Origin: Theristus sp. LFF4_11
Lineage: Eukaryota; Nematoda; Chromadorea; Monhysterida; Xyalidae
DNA: 64,000 nucleotides
Direction of reading: 5' to 3'
Assembly: GCA_030248135.1 (NCBI GenBank)
Contig: JASANC010005615.1
Location: 1-64,000 of the forward strand
The notes under the pieces are model-generated. The model saw nothing but the letters and a program-made list of their open reading frames with translations. It had not been told where the DNA came from and ran no database searches. The position numbers and the translations under genes are program-made. Below, piece after piece: positions 23,311-35,076 of the stretch. The number at the start of each line of letters is the position of its first letter. The first letter of the stretch is position 1.

Positions 23311-26300
23311 TCAGACCGCAAGCATCTCGTGCACGTGCAGCAACGCGCGCAGCGAGCGTGGCACCTGCTCCGGCGTCACCGTCTGCTTCTTTCGTGCACT
23401 TTCGTCCTCACCGTTAGCGGCCGCCACGAATCGCCGGTTGATCACCATGAGCTGGTGATGGAGACGGTGCCTCTCGACGGCCGCGTAGCAGGACGCGTGC
23501 ACGTCGTTGACCAGGATCGTGCCGGACTCCGTGATCGGGGCGAATGCGCCACGCGCACGAATGGGCGTGATCTGCAAAGCGATGCTGTTCTTCTTATTAC
23601 ACAGCGCGCACTTATAGTAGAACTCGGCAACATGTCCGAATAGCTGATTGGTTGTTAGTCAGGTGACACATGCATTCTATGCAAACCACACTCCGCCTCC
23701 ACAGTAATTCATGCACAGAATGCATGCATCCGGTCAGCTACAGTTGGATATGTTATAGAGAGGTTGTGTTGCACAATGTCAAACAGATCACCAACGCGCG
23801 TATAAAGGAATGATAAACTGTTTCGTGTATAAGTTCGCAGTTCAAGAACGTCAAAAGTTGAATTTCTAAGTTCTGAATGGAATTTTTCCGCGAGATCCTC
23901 TGGTGGATGGATCTGCTGTCGACTGTACTCTCTCCAACGGCATTCCCGTGCGATGCGGCTCGCCTGAACAATCCGATCCGGCCGCATACGTCCGTTGTCT
24001 GTCGTCGTCATCAGACAGTCGCCCGGTTTCGCGCGCAACGCAAACTCGGCGGCGTCCGTCAGCGCACGAATGTCGATGTTTCCGGCGAGTCTGAAAGCAT
24101 CGGTGATTCGGAAGAAACGTAAATCAACGCGATGCACTGTAGTGGGGGTTCATTCCAGTATTCCCAAAACGGCCGATTTTTTTTCTGCGTGTACCGTTGT
24201 TCATCGCAGTCGACGACTCGCGGCAGCAAGTGCTCGGGCGAGATCGCCAGCGTGCGCCCGGACTCCGTTCGCATCTGGAGGTACTCGTACTCTGTTTCGC
24301 CGGTTTTACGATCGTACCAGGACACGATGCGGCTGTATTGCTCACCAGTGTCGCCGTGGTCAGCGGCAATGGCAACCTTGGAGTGCAATGGGAATTGTGA
24401 AAAACAGTGTTCTCGGAAAAAAAGTGATGCTGAACAATAAAGAAAATGATATTATTTGGAAAATATTATCTTTTGTGGTTAATTGCGATGCGTTTGCGGA
24501 CATGTGGACAGAAATATCTAGATATTTGATATCAGGGACTTGGGTGGTCACTTATTAATGGGACATTCATGACGCAGTATAGTGACCGACCATCAGCTAT
24601 GTACATGTGTTTTTAACACAGCTACGCTTCATCACTAAATACTGCTCCATGAATGCCGCTTTACACGCAGAGTTCAACCTGAAAATACTCCTTTCGTGAA
24701 AAGAACAACTTATAAGACACATTCGCCATAACAACTTTATCTCCAATCTTCAATTGGTCCATTCTTGTTTCGACGCCGTCCGCAGTCCGCACGGTCTGGT
24801 CAGCCGCAAAGCAATTGAACAGTAACGGGTGGATGGGATTCTGGTGGTCGTTCAATGGGTGCACCAGCACGCTGTCCTGTTGGCAGACACCTGAATGCAA
24901 AATCGGGCCGTTGCTTTTTACTGAAAATACGGAACAAAAGAGGATGTTGACAAAAAGACACCACGACCCTGCTGTTGTCAAGAAGAGAACAAACACAGGC
25001 TGCCAACTTGTAAAAGTGGCTGTCTGATATGGCAACAGTTTGTCTTTTCCACTGAGAACCTGAGCGCAACTTTGGCACATTCGTTGCCGAAATTATGGTG
25101 GAATCGGAAACTCTGAGTCGTGTATCTCTACTCCCGGAAAAACAACGTGCGATTATGAACAAGAAGTCTACCAACCAAGGAACGGTTGCTGTTGTAGCGG
25201 ACACTGACAGATGCCACCAAGGCAGGTGCCTCCGCTGGCGCACGTTGTTCCAGCGGTGCACCGGCCGCCGAGTTGAGCTGGCGAACGCAATGGCTTTTTT
25301 TGTTCAAAGTTATTTGTGTGCTGATTTTTCATGTATCATCGCGTTATAAAAATACCCGTCAAAGAATAATGTGCTTACTATGTATGCTATCTACTTAGTA
25401 TGCACATACAAATAGTGCATCTTCGCATCCATTGAGCGTCCAGAAACAGGATGTTACAAAGTAAATCTTGTTTCGCCCAAAGTGTTGTTTGTTCAATAGC
25501 AACAACAACCACTCCACTGGTGTTCATTTGTTTTCCATAATCTCAAAAATCCTTATTAACAAAAAAAAACTTTTGAGAAAACCGTTTTCTGTCATACCTA
25601 AACAGACACTGGTGACGCCAGTGCCACTGATGGTGGCACCTGACGGGCATTGGCAGACGCTCTGGAAGCAGACGCTGCCGCCGAGGCATTGCGTGCCGGC
25701 CACCTGCTGCGTCGCGACAGTGCACGCGGCACCAGGTGGCGCTGGAAAAAAACGCCACAACGCGTGAAAAACGGTCAGTCAGTCAGTCCAGTCTGTTTTA
25801 TTCTGCAGTGCACGGCATGATACCAGAGAAGTGGTAAGACACCATACCATGAGCAGGCAAGCCAAAAGAAGTACAGACGTTTTCAGTTTTAAATCCTTCA
25901 ACTCGCACTTGCCACGACATCTCCCTACACCCTAGTCTCTCACAAATCCGACAAATCTCCCGCCATACACATAGTGGAACATTTCCTGTGTGCTCATGGC
26001 TGCTTTGTCAGCACTTCTTCTTCCTTTATGGTCGCATCTTTGCACATTTTGTTCTGTTCCCATTGGTGAGTCGGTTTTGTTGTGTACGGCATTTTTGTTG
26101 TTTCTCCGTTTATTGTGGCCATCAAAAACCAGAAAACCACCGACACGGGCGACCGATAGCGTGGCAAACCTCCGCAGTGCGTGGCGTTCAGGACGAGCGT
26201 GTTCGCGGGGCAGGTGCACTCAGTGCCGACCGTCGCGGCCGCACAGACCGCGCCGCCGAGACACGGCAACGTCACGACGGCGTTGTTCGCGTCCGTGTAC

Positions 26301-29300
26301 ACACACCGTTGGCCGAGCACCGCTGCAATGTGACTGACATCCCGGTTGCGACAAATATTCTGGTTTTTCCGGGCACAAAAATCAGAAACGCGGAAATAAA
26401 AAAACCAGTGCGAATGAACTTTTGGGTATCTTTTATTATTGTATTTTAGTCTCGAGGACTCAATGCACGCATAGATACAGTATGGCCGAATAAATGAGAC
26501 AGTCCATCAAGGCGGGATCAGTCGCAGACTAGGAGTCGTCTTTTTCAAAAATGCCAACATAATTCCCAATCATGTGTGCAAGGGAGAAAGAATGCACAGA
26601 ACAGCGCGGATAATCCATTGGTTTTCAAAAACGTGTCAAATTAGGCACGCAGTTTGGTTTCTGAACATCTTTTTTCTTTCATTCAAAATTCGCGCGCTCC
26701 TTGAACCCTGAAAAAAGCTGCCATGTTTAATCGGCCATACCGTACATAGGTAAACAAACAGTTCCATGCATGACGCAGCGATTCAAAATTGACAATCCGA
26801 GTCCCCTTAATAGGGCCGAGTCACTTTGGCGACTTTGAATCGCCACATAACGATTGAAATCCTTTCTACGTCTGCACACGCAATGAGCCTCTAAGAAACT
26901 AAAAATTGGTATTACATGTGAGAACTTTCCAGTTCTTTTGTTGATATCATGTCCCTGAAATAAGACAACGGAACTATGAAAACTCGCATGACCAACCAGC
27001 GCAATCGCCAGCCTGATTCTGATGATGCGAGTAGCACTGGCAGAGACCGTCGATGCACCAACGACCAGTTGGACACTGTGAGTGCAGCGTGCAGATTGGA
27101 AACTGCGCTGAAATTCACAAACGATACGAAAACAAAACGTTGACGTGGTAGCGTTTGCAGAAAATTCTAAAAAAAATATAGCTTTGGAATAGAAAGAAAT
27201 ATGATTAAAATGCATGGTTTTGAAATACAGGGACATTGGATTCGAAATGGCGTAAGAATGTTGCATATACTTATGCGATCAGGGTGTACGAATATAGCAC
27301 GAAATCCGATTTTTTTTGCGTGCAATCAAAAATGTTTTGAAACATTTTTTGAGGCACGCAAAAAATTGATTGATTGACAAAAACTGATTGACAGAATGCG
27401 AAATAATGGATCTGAATTGAAAATGGTTGCCATAGTCTGCACATCGCCAAAGCTTTTTTGTAACATTCGCGGGAGAACGACAATTTTAGGCCATTCGTAC
27501 GTCTATCAGTCAATGAACCATTTTTTCAGTGAGCACAAGCAAATTTTATACGAACGTGTGCAGACGTTGTTGACGACTGTATGCAGTGGAGGGCAGGTAC
27601 AGGTGGCGACCACACAGCTGCTGCCGCCGAGGCACACGCTGCCATCCGTGGTTGTGCTTGGCTGCGTACAGGGACCATTCGGATTCGCTGCAAAATTCCG
27701 TTTCTGTTTGGTAAACTTGTTCTCTTTGGGCAACAACACTTTGGGCAAACTTTCAAAGGCAAAGTAAAACTTTGCTTGGCTGGAAAACAATGTTCATTTG
27801 TAAAACACTTACCTACCCTCATAATCCCGATTGTCAGTCAGGTCGGGTGTAAAGAAACATTTTTGCTTTGACTGTTTTATGCACGTACTTTTTCACCAGG
27901 CTTCTATTAAAATCCACACACGTGTTGGCATCGATCACATGCTGTGTCCGAACTGCAAGAGCGTGCACTAACCGCCGCAGTGCGTGCCATTCACGACGAC
28001 GTAGTTGGCGATGCAGCCGCAACGGGTGCCGAACGTTTGCGTGTTCGCGCACACCGAACCGTGCAGGCACGTCACGGCGACCGTGGTGGCGCCCTGCTGC
28101 TGTGCGCACACCTGGCCGAGACGCGCTGCAAAAAACGCTGTGCAAGCAGACAAAGCGCTGAGATCGCCGGGAAAAACACGGCGAAGAATTGAGCGCGGAT
28201 TATCGGAAGTTGTTCCGACAGTAAACGGTAGACAAAAAAATGTTTTTTTAAACCCAAATAGATAAATAAAACTGGTGATCTACAACAATGTACAGTGGCG
28301 GCCAAAAGTGTTGGAACGCTGTGCGCGTGCGTGCGTGTGTGCGATGTATTGCGCGTGTGTTGCATCAGCCGTACAAACGCTATAAAGAAATCCCATGCTA
28401 TTTTTTTTGTTTTTTAGACCACTGAGTGTATTTAGTACACTATTCGCAGGTTTTTTTTCACTGAAGCACACATTTATTTGACAAATACCGAACATTACAA
28501 CACGCCTCCATTGCATATGACTGGTAGTAAAACTGATTCAAAATCATTGGCAAGACAACTATTCTATGAAGTATTAGCGTTTCCTTGTGTTTGAATTATC
28601 TAACAGACGTGTATTGCGTTCATGTTTCGGGTTCCAGTCGGGTTGTATTGTTTATTCCGCTATATTTTCTTGCCAAATAATTTTGAAACAGTTTTACTGC
28701 CAAATGGAGGTGTGTTGTAATGTTCGGTATTTGTCCAATAAATGTATGCTTCAGCAAAAAACCTGCGGATAGTTATTATTAGTGTATTAGATACACTCAG
28801 TAATCACAAAAACAAAAAAAAATTAGCATGGGATTCTTATAATAGCGTTTGTGAGCTTGATGATACACACGCGCAACACACGCGCACAAACGCGCGCAGC
28901 GTTCCAACACTTTTGGCCGCCACTGTACAAACAATGTCTGGTGTGTTTCAATGTTGGTGACCAGACCAATAAAATTCCAGCGTTTTTGGCTGTTTTCTAA
29001 ACAGACTGTGTGTAAACGACCAAAAACTCTTTCAGAATGTTTATGTCAGAAAGAGATGATATGTCTCCTTCTTACATCTTACAACAGCGTCCAGTATTTC
29101 TGAACGAAAAACATGCAAAACTCCAGCGTTTCAATTTGTCTGGTTGTCTTCTCTGTCGCTAAATCAACAGGTCAACCGAACAATAGCAAAGAAACAAAAG
29201 CAATACACCAAAACCGCTGCTCTAACCGGCGCATACGCCGTTGTTCAGTATGAGTCCGTTGACGCACTGACAGATGCCGCCGACACAGGCGCTGCCGCCC

Positions 29301-32300
29301 GTGCACACGACGCCGTCCTGGCAGTGTGCGCCGGGGCCACCTGCAGTCAACTTTTTTTCATTTTCTTCAATCGGTATGTAAACAGTTTGCAACTGGAAAC
29401 TGGTATATGCACTTAGTCGATACACGGGTTTCATCACCATACTTGCGAAACCGTAGTTTTGATCAATATTCCGAAACGCTCTCATCCCGTTCTGACGCCT
29501 TTCACACACACTCATGCCTGCGTCACACTGAACGACTGAGACAACTTCACGATTGTTTTGCGTCAGAATTTCCATGAACTTCTTGTATCCGCGGGGGGAA
29601 ATTACAAGTAACTTGAGGATGACAGGTGGAGGCCATATGTTTCTGTCCGTTCTCTTTTGCCGTGGTGTTCGACATAAATGACTACACTCGTTCGCTTCTC
29701 CACCGTAACACCCCTGCAAGCGAACACAACCCGACCGAACCAGTGCAAGCTGCATTGTTCGTTGTGGTGGTGCCAGTCGGGCAGGTGCACACGTTGTTGA
29801 CGCAGTTGCTGCCGAGCAGACACGTTGAGCCGGTCTGTGTTGCGCTCGCACTCACACACGCTTGACCGGGATTCGCTGTGGTTGGTGGGAAAACAACAGG
29901 ATTACATTGTTGTGGTGATGGTCGCTTTTCTTTCGTATATGCATCGCACCGATAAATATGGCGGTGTATGCGCTCTCAAGAAATGCGCTGATCATCATGT
30001 ATACAGCTTTCAGGTTTGGACATACCGTATTACCTCTAATAAACCCCCATGGGGGTTTATTTCTTCAGCGACTTCTGGGGGTGGGGGTTTATTTTGGGGG
30101 GGGGGCTTTATTTTTGGGGGGGGGTTTATTTGGAAACCATTTTTAGGAGTGGGCAAAATGGCAAAAATACCTTCCATGGCAGGAAGGAAGTCGCAGAAAC
30201 TTCTACTCTACATAGAAATTTCCTTTTACAACAGCCTTTTGTAATGAAATTACCATTAACTCATCCATTTGGGGCCTTTGGTAGCACAATTTCATCATTT
30301 TCACGGCAACCAGCCACTGAATTCGCTGGGTATGTGTTCCAAACAGGTTTCAATAATCCCCCATGGGGGATTATTTTTGGGGGGGGGATTATTTGGAAAC
30401 TTGTCAAGGGGGTGGGGGTTTATTTTGGGGGGGGGTTAATTTGGGGGGGGTTAATAGAGGTAATACGGTATGATTTCTTCACGTGAAAACTTGCCTGAAA
30501 AGGTACACATCGAAGTGACGTTCTATGGTGCCATAAAAAACGGATATGCGTGCCGTCAGCAAGCAAATGACGTCAGTCCGCTTAGACATGTTCCACTAAA
30601 TAGGCTATATACTTTTGGAAAGACACACTTTGCATGTGCATTTTGAAAGACGTGTTATTCAAGATTCAACAACCAAAACAGAGAAAAAGAAAAAGTGAGA
30701 CGCCAACGAACAGACGCATTGGTCGTTCTGTGCGACCATGGGCGCGTCGCACGTGCACTTCACGTTCTGACCAGCGGGGCATTTCGAGCCGCCCGGACAG
30801 CCGATCACAATGTCCCCGTTGGCTGCATCCTTAGTGCGACACATCTGGCCGATATTCACGGCTGGAATACAAAATAATGATCAAGCCATCAGTCTGCACT
30901 GACCAAGATGATCAGAAATTGTTTACTGATTATTAAAAGTTGCGTCCCCACATTTTGTGAACTCGGATCACTTTGCCAATTTTTAATTCCCGCTTCATGC
31001 ATGAAACTGTTTTTCTATCTATGCGCGCACTGAGTCTCAGGACCAAAAGAACAGTTCATAGTTATGCAGATATATTTTCCAGAAGCAAGAAAAACGAAGT
31101 ACAAATTGTATAAATAGTAAGTTTGGGTTGATAACGCACGCACGCTACAAAATTTACCATTTCCGTTTCCGTTTCCATTTTCATTTACCGTTTCCGTTTC
31201 AGAATTTTTTTATCGAAAATCTGAAATGAGTAACTGACCATTTTGGGAGCACCCGACGCACCGTAGAAAAGTGCAGGAACGAAAACTTTTGGAAACGGAA
31301 ACGGAAACTGAAATGGACATTTTTTTAAATTTAAAAAAGCGCCGTGAAGCCGCGTTTGTTTAGTCTGACAGTATTTCCAGTAGTTTCGTCTGCAACAATC
31401 AGCTGTGTCAGTATTATCTTTTGGTATGGTTCCAATCCGAGACTCAATGCGCACATAGAGACCGGTAAATGTTTCATGAATGCGCGGAAATTCAAAGTTC
31501 GTAAAGTGATCCGAGTCCCCAAAATACATAGGACCGGATCACTGTGGCCTTTGTTTTGAAGTGCCACATAACGATTGAAACTAAAGTTTCCTTTCCACGT
31601 CTGCGGTCTGCGTTCAGTCGCAGAACATTAAAACATTAACAGTACATAGTTCGCTGACGACATGCGCCGTGACCGACCAGTGCAGCGGGCGCCTATCTGC
31701 GTTTGCGGGCGGTTGTCGAAGCGCGCCGGCACACAGCTGCATCGCTTCTCCCCGTTCACGTCTGTACAAATCGCGCCACTGATCACGGTGCAATCGTCTC
31801 GCGTGTTTACCGTGCCGGCGCACGTGTCTCCGATGGGCTTATGATCTGCAAACAACAAAACGACAATGATTTATGTATTCGCAGTCACCACCGACGCTTC
31901 GCTAGAGATAATGTGATCTAATTACGTCTGCTGATCATTTGTAATTAGGCAATTTAGCCACTAATTATGGAAGTTCTCGCCTATATACAAACGGTGATGT
32001 CTTTTTCTCTGGTGTTCTGAAATCGACATTAAAGTTATCGCGCAACATCGGCACATCGTTTGTCTAGCTTCGGTCGCGCATTTATTCGCACTCGACCGAA
32101 TTGTGCAGTCGAACTGCTGCAGATCACAGGGCAATATCAGCTCATTCGCTGCTTTGGTCCTCCTGTCTTGCGTAGCTGCTCGATGCGCAGCCAATCAGCG
32201 TAACGCAGATTGAAATGTCAGATGGCACAAATCATGCAAACTGCTTCACACATGCCAACTCACTTGCGTGACTGCGTTCAATAACAGCCACGATCAGTAG

Positions 32301-32342
32301 CAGTAGCACTTTTGGTGTGGCCGCAGAGCACGACAGTGGCAT
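23311..32342 (-). CDS. Secreted multi-EB-module protein with C-terminal hedgehog-type Hint domain
   Basis: Fifteen exons, all junctions phase-consistent. Signal peptide exon 32264-32342 (MPLSCSAATPKVLLLLIVAV). Ten cysteine-module exons: 31678-31845, 30712-30861, 29741-29875, 29227-29340, 27973-28125, 27556-27687, 26997-27107, 26170-26322, 25598-25741 and 25176-25277. Hint exons: 24721-24920, 24195-24376, 23970-24090 and 23311-23571. Total about 735 residues. Every module exon starts and ends in phase 1 and has the EB-like spacing, for example GSVCLGGSSCVVATCTCP and GSACVGGICQCVNG. Family knowledge: Hint domains of hedgehog and nematode hedgehog-related proteins cleave themselves and attach cholesterol to the N-terminal part. 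By inference the EB array would be the released, possibly lipid-modified ligand. Most donors are GTTNGT. The last exon may instead be spliced at a GTGAGG after NRRFVAAAN. Several MITEs sit in the introns. Confidence 0.85.
23629..23764. mobile_element. Palindromic MITE family P, copy 2 (EB-Hint intron)
   Basis: AACATGTCCGAATAGCTGATTGGTTG at the left and CAGCTACAGTTGGATATGTTATAGAG at the right are a decayed inverted pair related to 18528-18672. The centre again has ATGCATTCTATGCAAACC and AATGCATGCATC. It lies between Hint exons 23571 and 23970. Confidence 0.6.
24557..24659. mobile_element. MITE family Q, copy 1 (EB-Hint intron)
   Basis: Ends GGACATTCATGACGCAGTAT and its inverse ACTGCTCCATGAATGCC frame about 100 bp containing AACACAGCTACGC. 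The second copy is at 46867-46962. It lies in the intron between Hint exons 1 and 2. Confidence 0.7.
26474..26749 (+). mobile_element. Mariner-like MITE family M, best-preserved copy
   Basis: Complete 276-bp unit from TACAGTATGGCCGAATAAAT to TAATCGGCCATACCGTACA, the clearest example of the family's terminal inverted repeat. It lies in the intron between module exons 26322 and 26997 of the EB-Hint gene. Confidence 0.85.
26783..26895. repeat. Dispersed repeat R (also about 12020-12115, 30960-31045, 31505-31630)
   Basis: A common block with CCGAGTC...CACTTTGGCGA...GCCACATAACGATTGAAA...ACGTCTGC recurs at the listed positions with heavy divergence. All copies lie in introns of the MTTP or EB-Hint genes. 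No clear termini, so the element class is unknown. Confidence 0.5.
28291..28927. mobile_element. Tc1-like MITE with long inverted arms
   Basis: TACAGTGGCGGCCAAAAGTG at the left is repeated perfectly in inverse at the right, and the first 30 or so bases match exactly. Pairing continues loosely for over 200 bp per arm, for example AATACCGAACATTACAACAC and its inverse near 28700. TA flanks each end, and the CAGTGGCGGCCAAAA terminus is typical of Tc1-family transposons. No transposase. It lies in the EB-Hint intron between exons 28125 and 29227. Confidence 0.88.
30023..30470. mobile_element. G-run MITE family G, copy 1 (EB-Hint intron)
   Basis: Terminal inverted repeat TACCGTATTACC...AATAAACCCCC / GGGGGTTAATAGAGGTAATACGGTA, with TA at both outer ends. 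Internal palindromes CCCCCATGGGGG sit at each shoulder with long G-runs. The second copy, carrying a nested element, is at 32460-33135. Confidence 0.85.
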
Positions 32343-32459
32343 TGTTGGCAAAAATTGATCAGCAGCACCAATTTGTATGCGCTGTTCGTTTTTAAAAAAT
32401 AACGGCTGATAAATAAATACCTAGCTGATTTTGCATCCTTCTATGTTCAATAATGCGTA

Positions 32460-33135
32460 TACCGTATTACCCCCGATAAACCCCATGGGGGATTAATACG
32501 TCAGCGACTTTTAGAGGTGGGGGTTTATTAGTGGGGGGGGGATTATTGGGGGGGGGATTATTGGTGGGGGGGGGGCTTTATTTACAAACAAATTCTAGGG
32601 GTAATGGGGCTTATTGAAAAATGGCAAAAATACCTTGCATGGCAGGCAAGAAAGTCGCAGAAACTTCTACTTTTCACAGAGATTTCCTTTTGTAACAGCC
32701 TTTTGTAATGAAATTACCATTAACTCATCCCTTTGGGGCCTTTGGTACAGTATGGCCGAATAAATGAGGCAGTCCATCAAGGCGGGATCAGCCGCAGACT
32801 AGGAGTTGTCTTTTTCAAAAAAGCCAACGTAATTCCCAATCATGTGTACAAGGGATAAAGAATGAACAGAATAGCGCGGATAATCCATTAGTTTAAAAAA
32901 ACGCGTCAAATTTGGCACACAATTCAGTTTATGAGGTCGTTTTTTTTTTTTTTTAAAGGGTTTTGGAAAAAGCTGGTTCGGCGTAGCACAATTTCACCAA
33001 TGTCACTGCATAGTGCATTCAGCCACTGGATTATTTGTGGGGGGGGGGGGAATTATTCGGAAACTTGTCGTGGGGGTGGGGGTTTATTGGTGGGGGGATT
33101 AATGGTTGGGGGGGTTTAATGGGGGTAATACGGTA
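32460..33135. mobile_element. G-run MITE family G, copy 2 with a nested family M MITE
   Basis: Same TACCGTATTACC / GGTAATACGGTA ends and G-run shoulders as 30023-30470. The extra length is a family M element at 32745-32991 inserted at a TA. Copy 1 reads CTTTGGTAGCACAATTTCA straight through, whereas copy 2 reads CTTTGGTA, then the MITE, then TAGCACAATTTCA. It lies just upstream of the EB-Hint start codon. Confidence 0.85.
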
Positions 33136-34097
33136 ATGTGCTTGTTTGCAAACTAAGAGTTTGCACAAAAAAGTGACAAGATTCTAATTTTAATTGCTGT
33201 GATGGCGACATGTGGAAATGGTTGATGGAGTTATCCTTTCTAAAACGCTTGACTTGACGCCGACACATGATTTGTTTCAGAATGCGATTATTGTTCCTTA
33301 AACGTGGAAAAAATTGTCATCGCGTGCGTCATACAGTCGTACGTAGACGTGCGTTTTGTTGAGCAGACAGTTGGTTTCCACCGATTGTTGCGCTCAACAC
33401 CGCGGTGTGTTTCCGCGTGTCAAACCATTCCAGTTGAACATACACGACACGCACGCAAATGACCCAAATCAAAATGAAAAACTTCACGTGCAATTCCGTT
33501 GGCGTAGTGAGAGATACATATTGTTTCACACGGAATCGTGTTTATCATCGTTTATCATGTTGAATGCAACATTTGGGGTCGCCACGGTTCGAAAACCTTT
33601 TTTTCAACAGACCTGTGCAGTTTTTTTAACGCATTACTTTGTGTACAACGTTTCCTTGTGATCGACCGATAAATACAATTGAATAATCATCATTTTGAAC
33701 TTTTTACCTTATACAATACCGCACCCTGGATTTCCGTTACTAGTCATCCTACTGCGAAACTAACACTTTGTACTGAAATTCAATTATTCGAATTCGTAGA
33801 AATTCAGTTACTTACTGCAAACCCATTTAGTCGCAAAAGTTCAAAAATTAATAATACTTAATTAAAACACGAGTAAACTTAATTTTAACAGTAATTTTAG
33901 CAACAGTTTGTTGTAACGAAACCTCCGTACTGTACTGTAGATCATATCACTCTTGCGAATCGAATGTTTTTCATCGAAAAACGTCGGCAAATTGAGAATT
34001 TTCAAAAGCGTCGTGATGTAACAGGGAAGAAAAACCTTAAACGGCCCGATTGTCTATTGTAGTGACGGAAAAAGCGCAGTTTTAAAAAATTCCTTGA
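33136..34097. other. Noncoding interval upstream of the EB-Hint gene
   Basis: AT-rich sequence without a supported exon. Frames of 60-100 residues on both strands have no splice or family support. Any promoter of the EB-Hint gene would have to lie in or around this stretch and the MITE beside it; I see no clear motif. Confidence 0.4.
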
Positions 34098-34260
34098 GGG
34101 GGTACAATTGCGGCCGCCTAATTGCGACCTGAAGAGTTCCGGCCCGCTCATATCGGCCCGAAGAATTCCGGCTTTGGTTAATTCCGTCTCGTGTCATTGC
34201 GGCCCGGTGAATTCCGGCCCGGACAATTCTAGCCGGCGAATTTTTCACCAGCACGAACCA
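34098..34260. repeat. GGCCCG-AATTCC minisatellite element, copy 1
   Basis: About ten imperfect units of roughly 15 bp (GGCCCGAAGAATTCC type), starting at GGGGGTACAATTGCGGCC and ending near CCGGCGAATTTTTCACCAGC. Related blocks at 47380-47460 and 47596-47690 face each other and share the GGGGTACAA.T..GGCC edge. Confidence 0.7.
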
Positions 34261-35076
34261 AATGGAGCATTTTTGGTGATCAAATATTGATGCTAGTTCT
34301 GTTTGTTCAATGTTTACAATTTCAATGTGGTTTCTTTTTTTTGATTTTTTTCGGAAAGGGGAGTTTTTTAATAATAATTTAACAAAAAGATAGTTTATTT
34401 ATTCGATCACGAACCAGAACCACAAGTTGCGAACTATCAATTATTTTAATAAAATTTTGGCATCATTTCTGCACCATGCAGGCTGCGCTGATGGCACACT
34501 GTTCCAATTGTGCAATCTGGACATGTACAGTAAGGAGAATAAGGAGATTTGGGAGGTACAAGTGCAGAAAGCCATCACAAAATAAAAATTCATATTTCAT
34601 GAAATTTTAACTTTGTAAGACAGCTGCACAAAATGTGGTTGGAATTGGTCTTGGCAAATGTGCAAAAAATGGGCGTATGACCGGGTGTATACTTTCGCCA
34701 AACAGTTTTCGCGTTGCAGCGGCTTGGAAAATGAATGACTTTGGAAACGCTTTGTGACGTCGCCGCTTAATTTTCGTCATTTGCCATTTCTCATAATCAC
34801 GCGGCAGCTACATGATGATGGGTCCAAAAAAAGGTATTACCAATTTCAAACCCACTGTTTTTTTACAAGTATGTCAGAACCTCACTGGCAAAAGACGGTT
34901 TGTATTCGCAATTTAGCAACTGATAAAAAAATGCAAAACATCATTTTTGCGTTTAAAAACGTTTTGACGCCCACAGGAATTCTGAAAAATGTCATCGAGT
35001 TTCACGTGAGACGTTTTTGTTTTTGCAACCATGCGGTTTCAGCGTGTTTCTTGTTCAAGATGTGTTTCATCAGAAT

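Larger units (their letters stand above)
23311..24920 (-). other. Hint (hog) autoprocessing domain of the EB-Hint gene
   Basis: The domain opens with FNCFAADQTVRTADG, the usual Cys-Phe start. DQLKIGDKVVMAN follows, matching the L.VGD.V block. SRIVSWYDRK and then LQMRTESGRTLAISPEHLL come next, the block holding the catalytic His. FALRAKPGDCLMTT and GRMRPDRI follow. It ends ARGAFAPITESGTILVND and VHASCYAAVERHRLHHQ, the ASCYA signature of hedgehog C termini. Differences from textbook hedgehog: Asn rather than Gly stands before the catalytic Cys, and Ser-Pro-Glu-His replaces Thr-x-x-His. Whether it processes is therefore open. Confidence 0.85.

Noticed and set aside
26727..29859. Minus-strand frames without cysteine pattern in the EB-Hint gene
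   Set aside because: They overlap module exons in the wrong phase. The phase 1-1 frame gives the EB cysteine spacing.
31158..31320. Facing CCGTTTC / GGAAACGG repeats as a regulatory hairpin
   Set aside because: They are simple GTTTCC-type repeats in an intron; low complexity explains the pairing.
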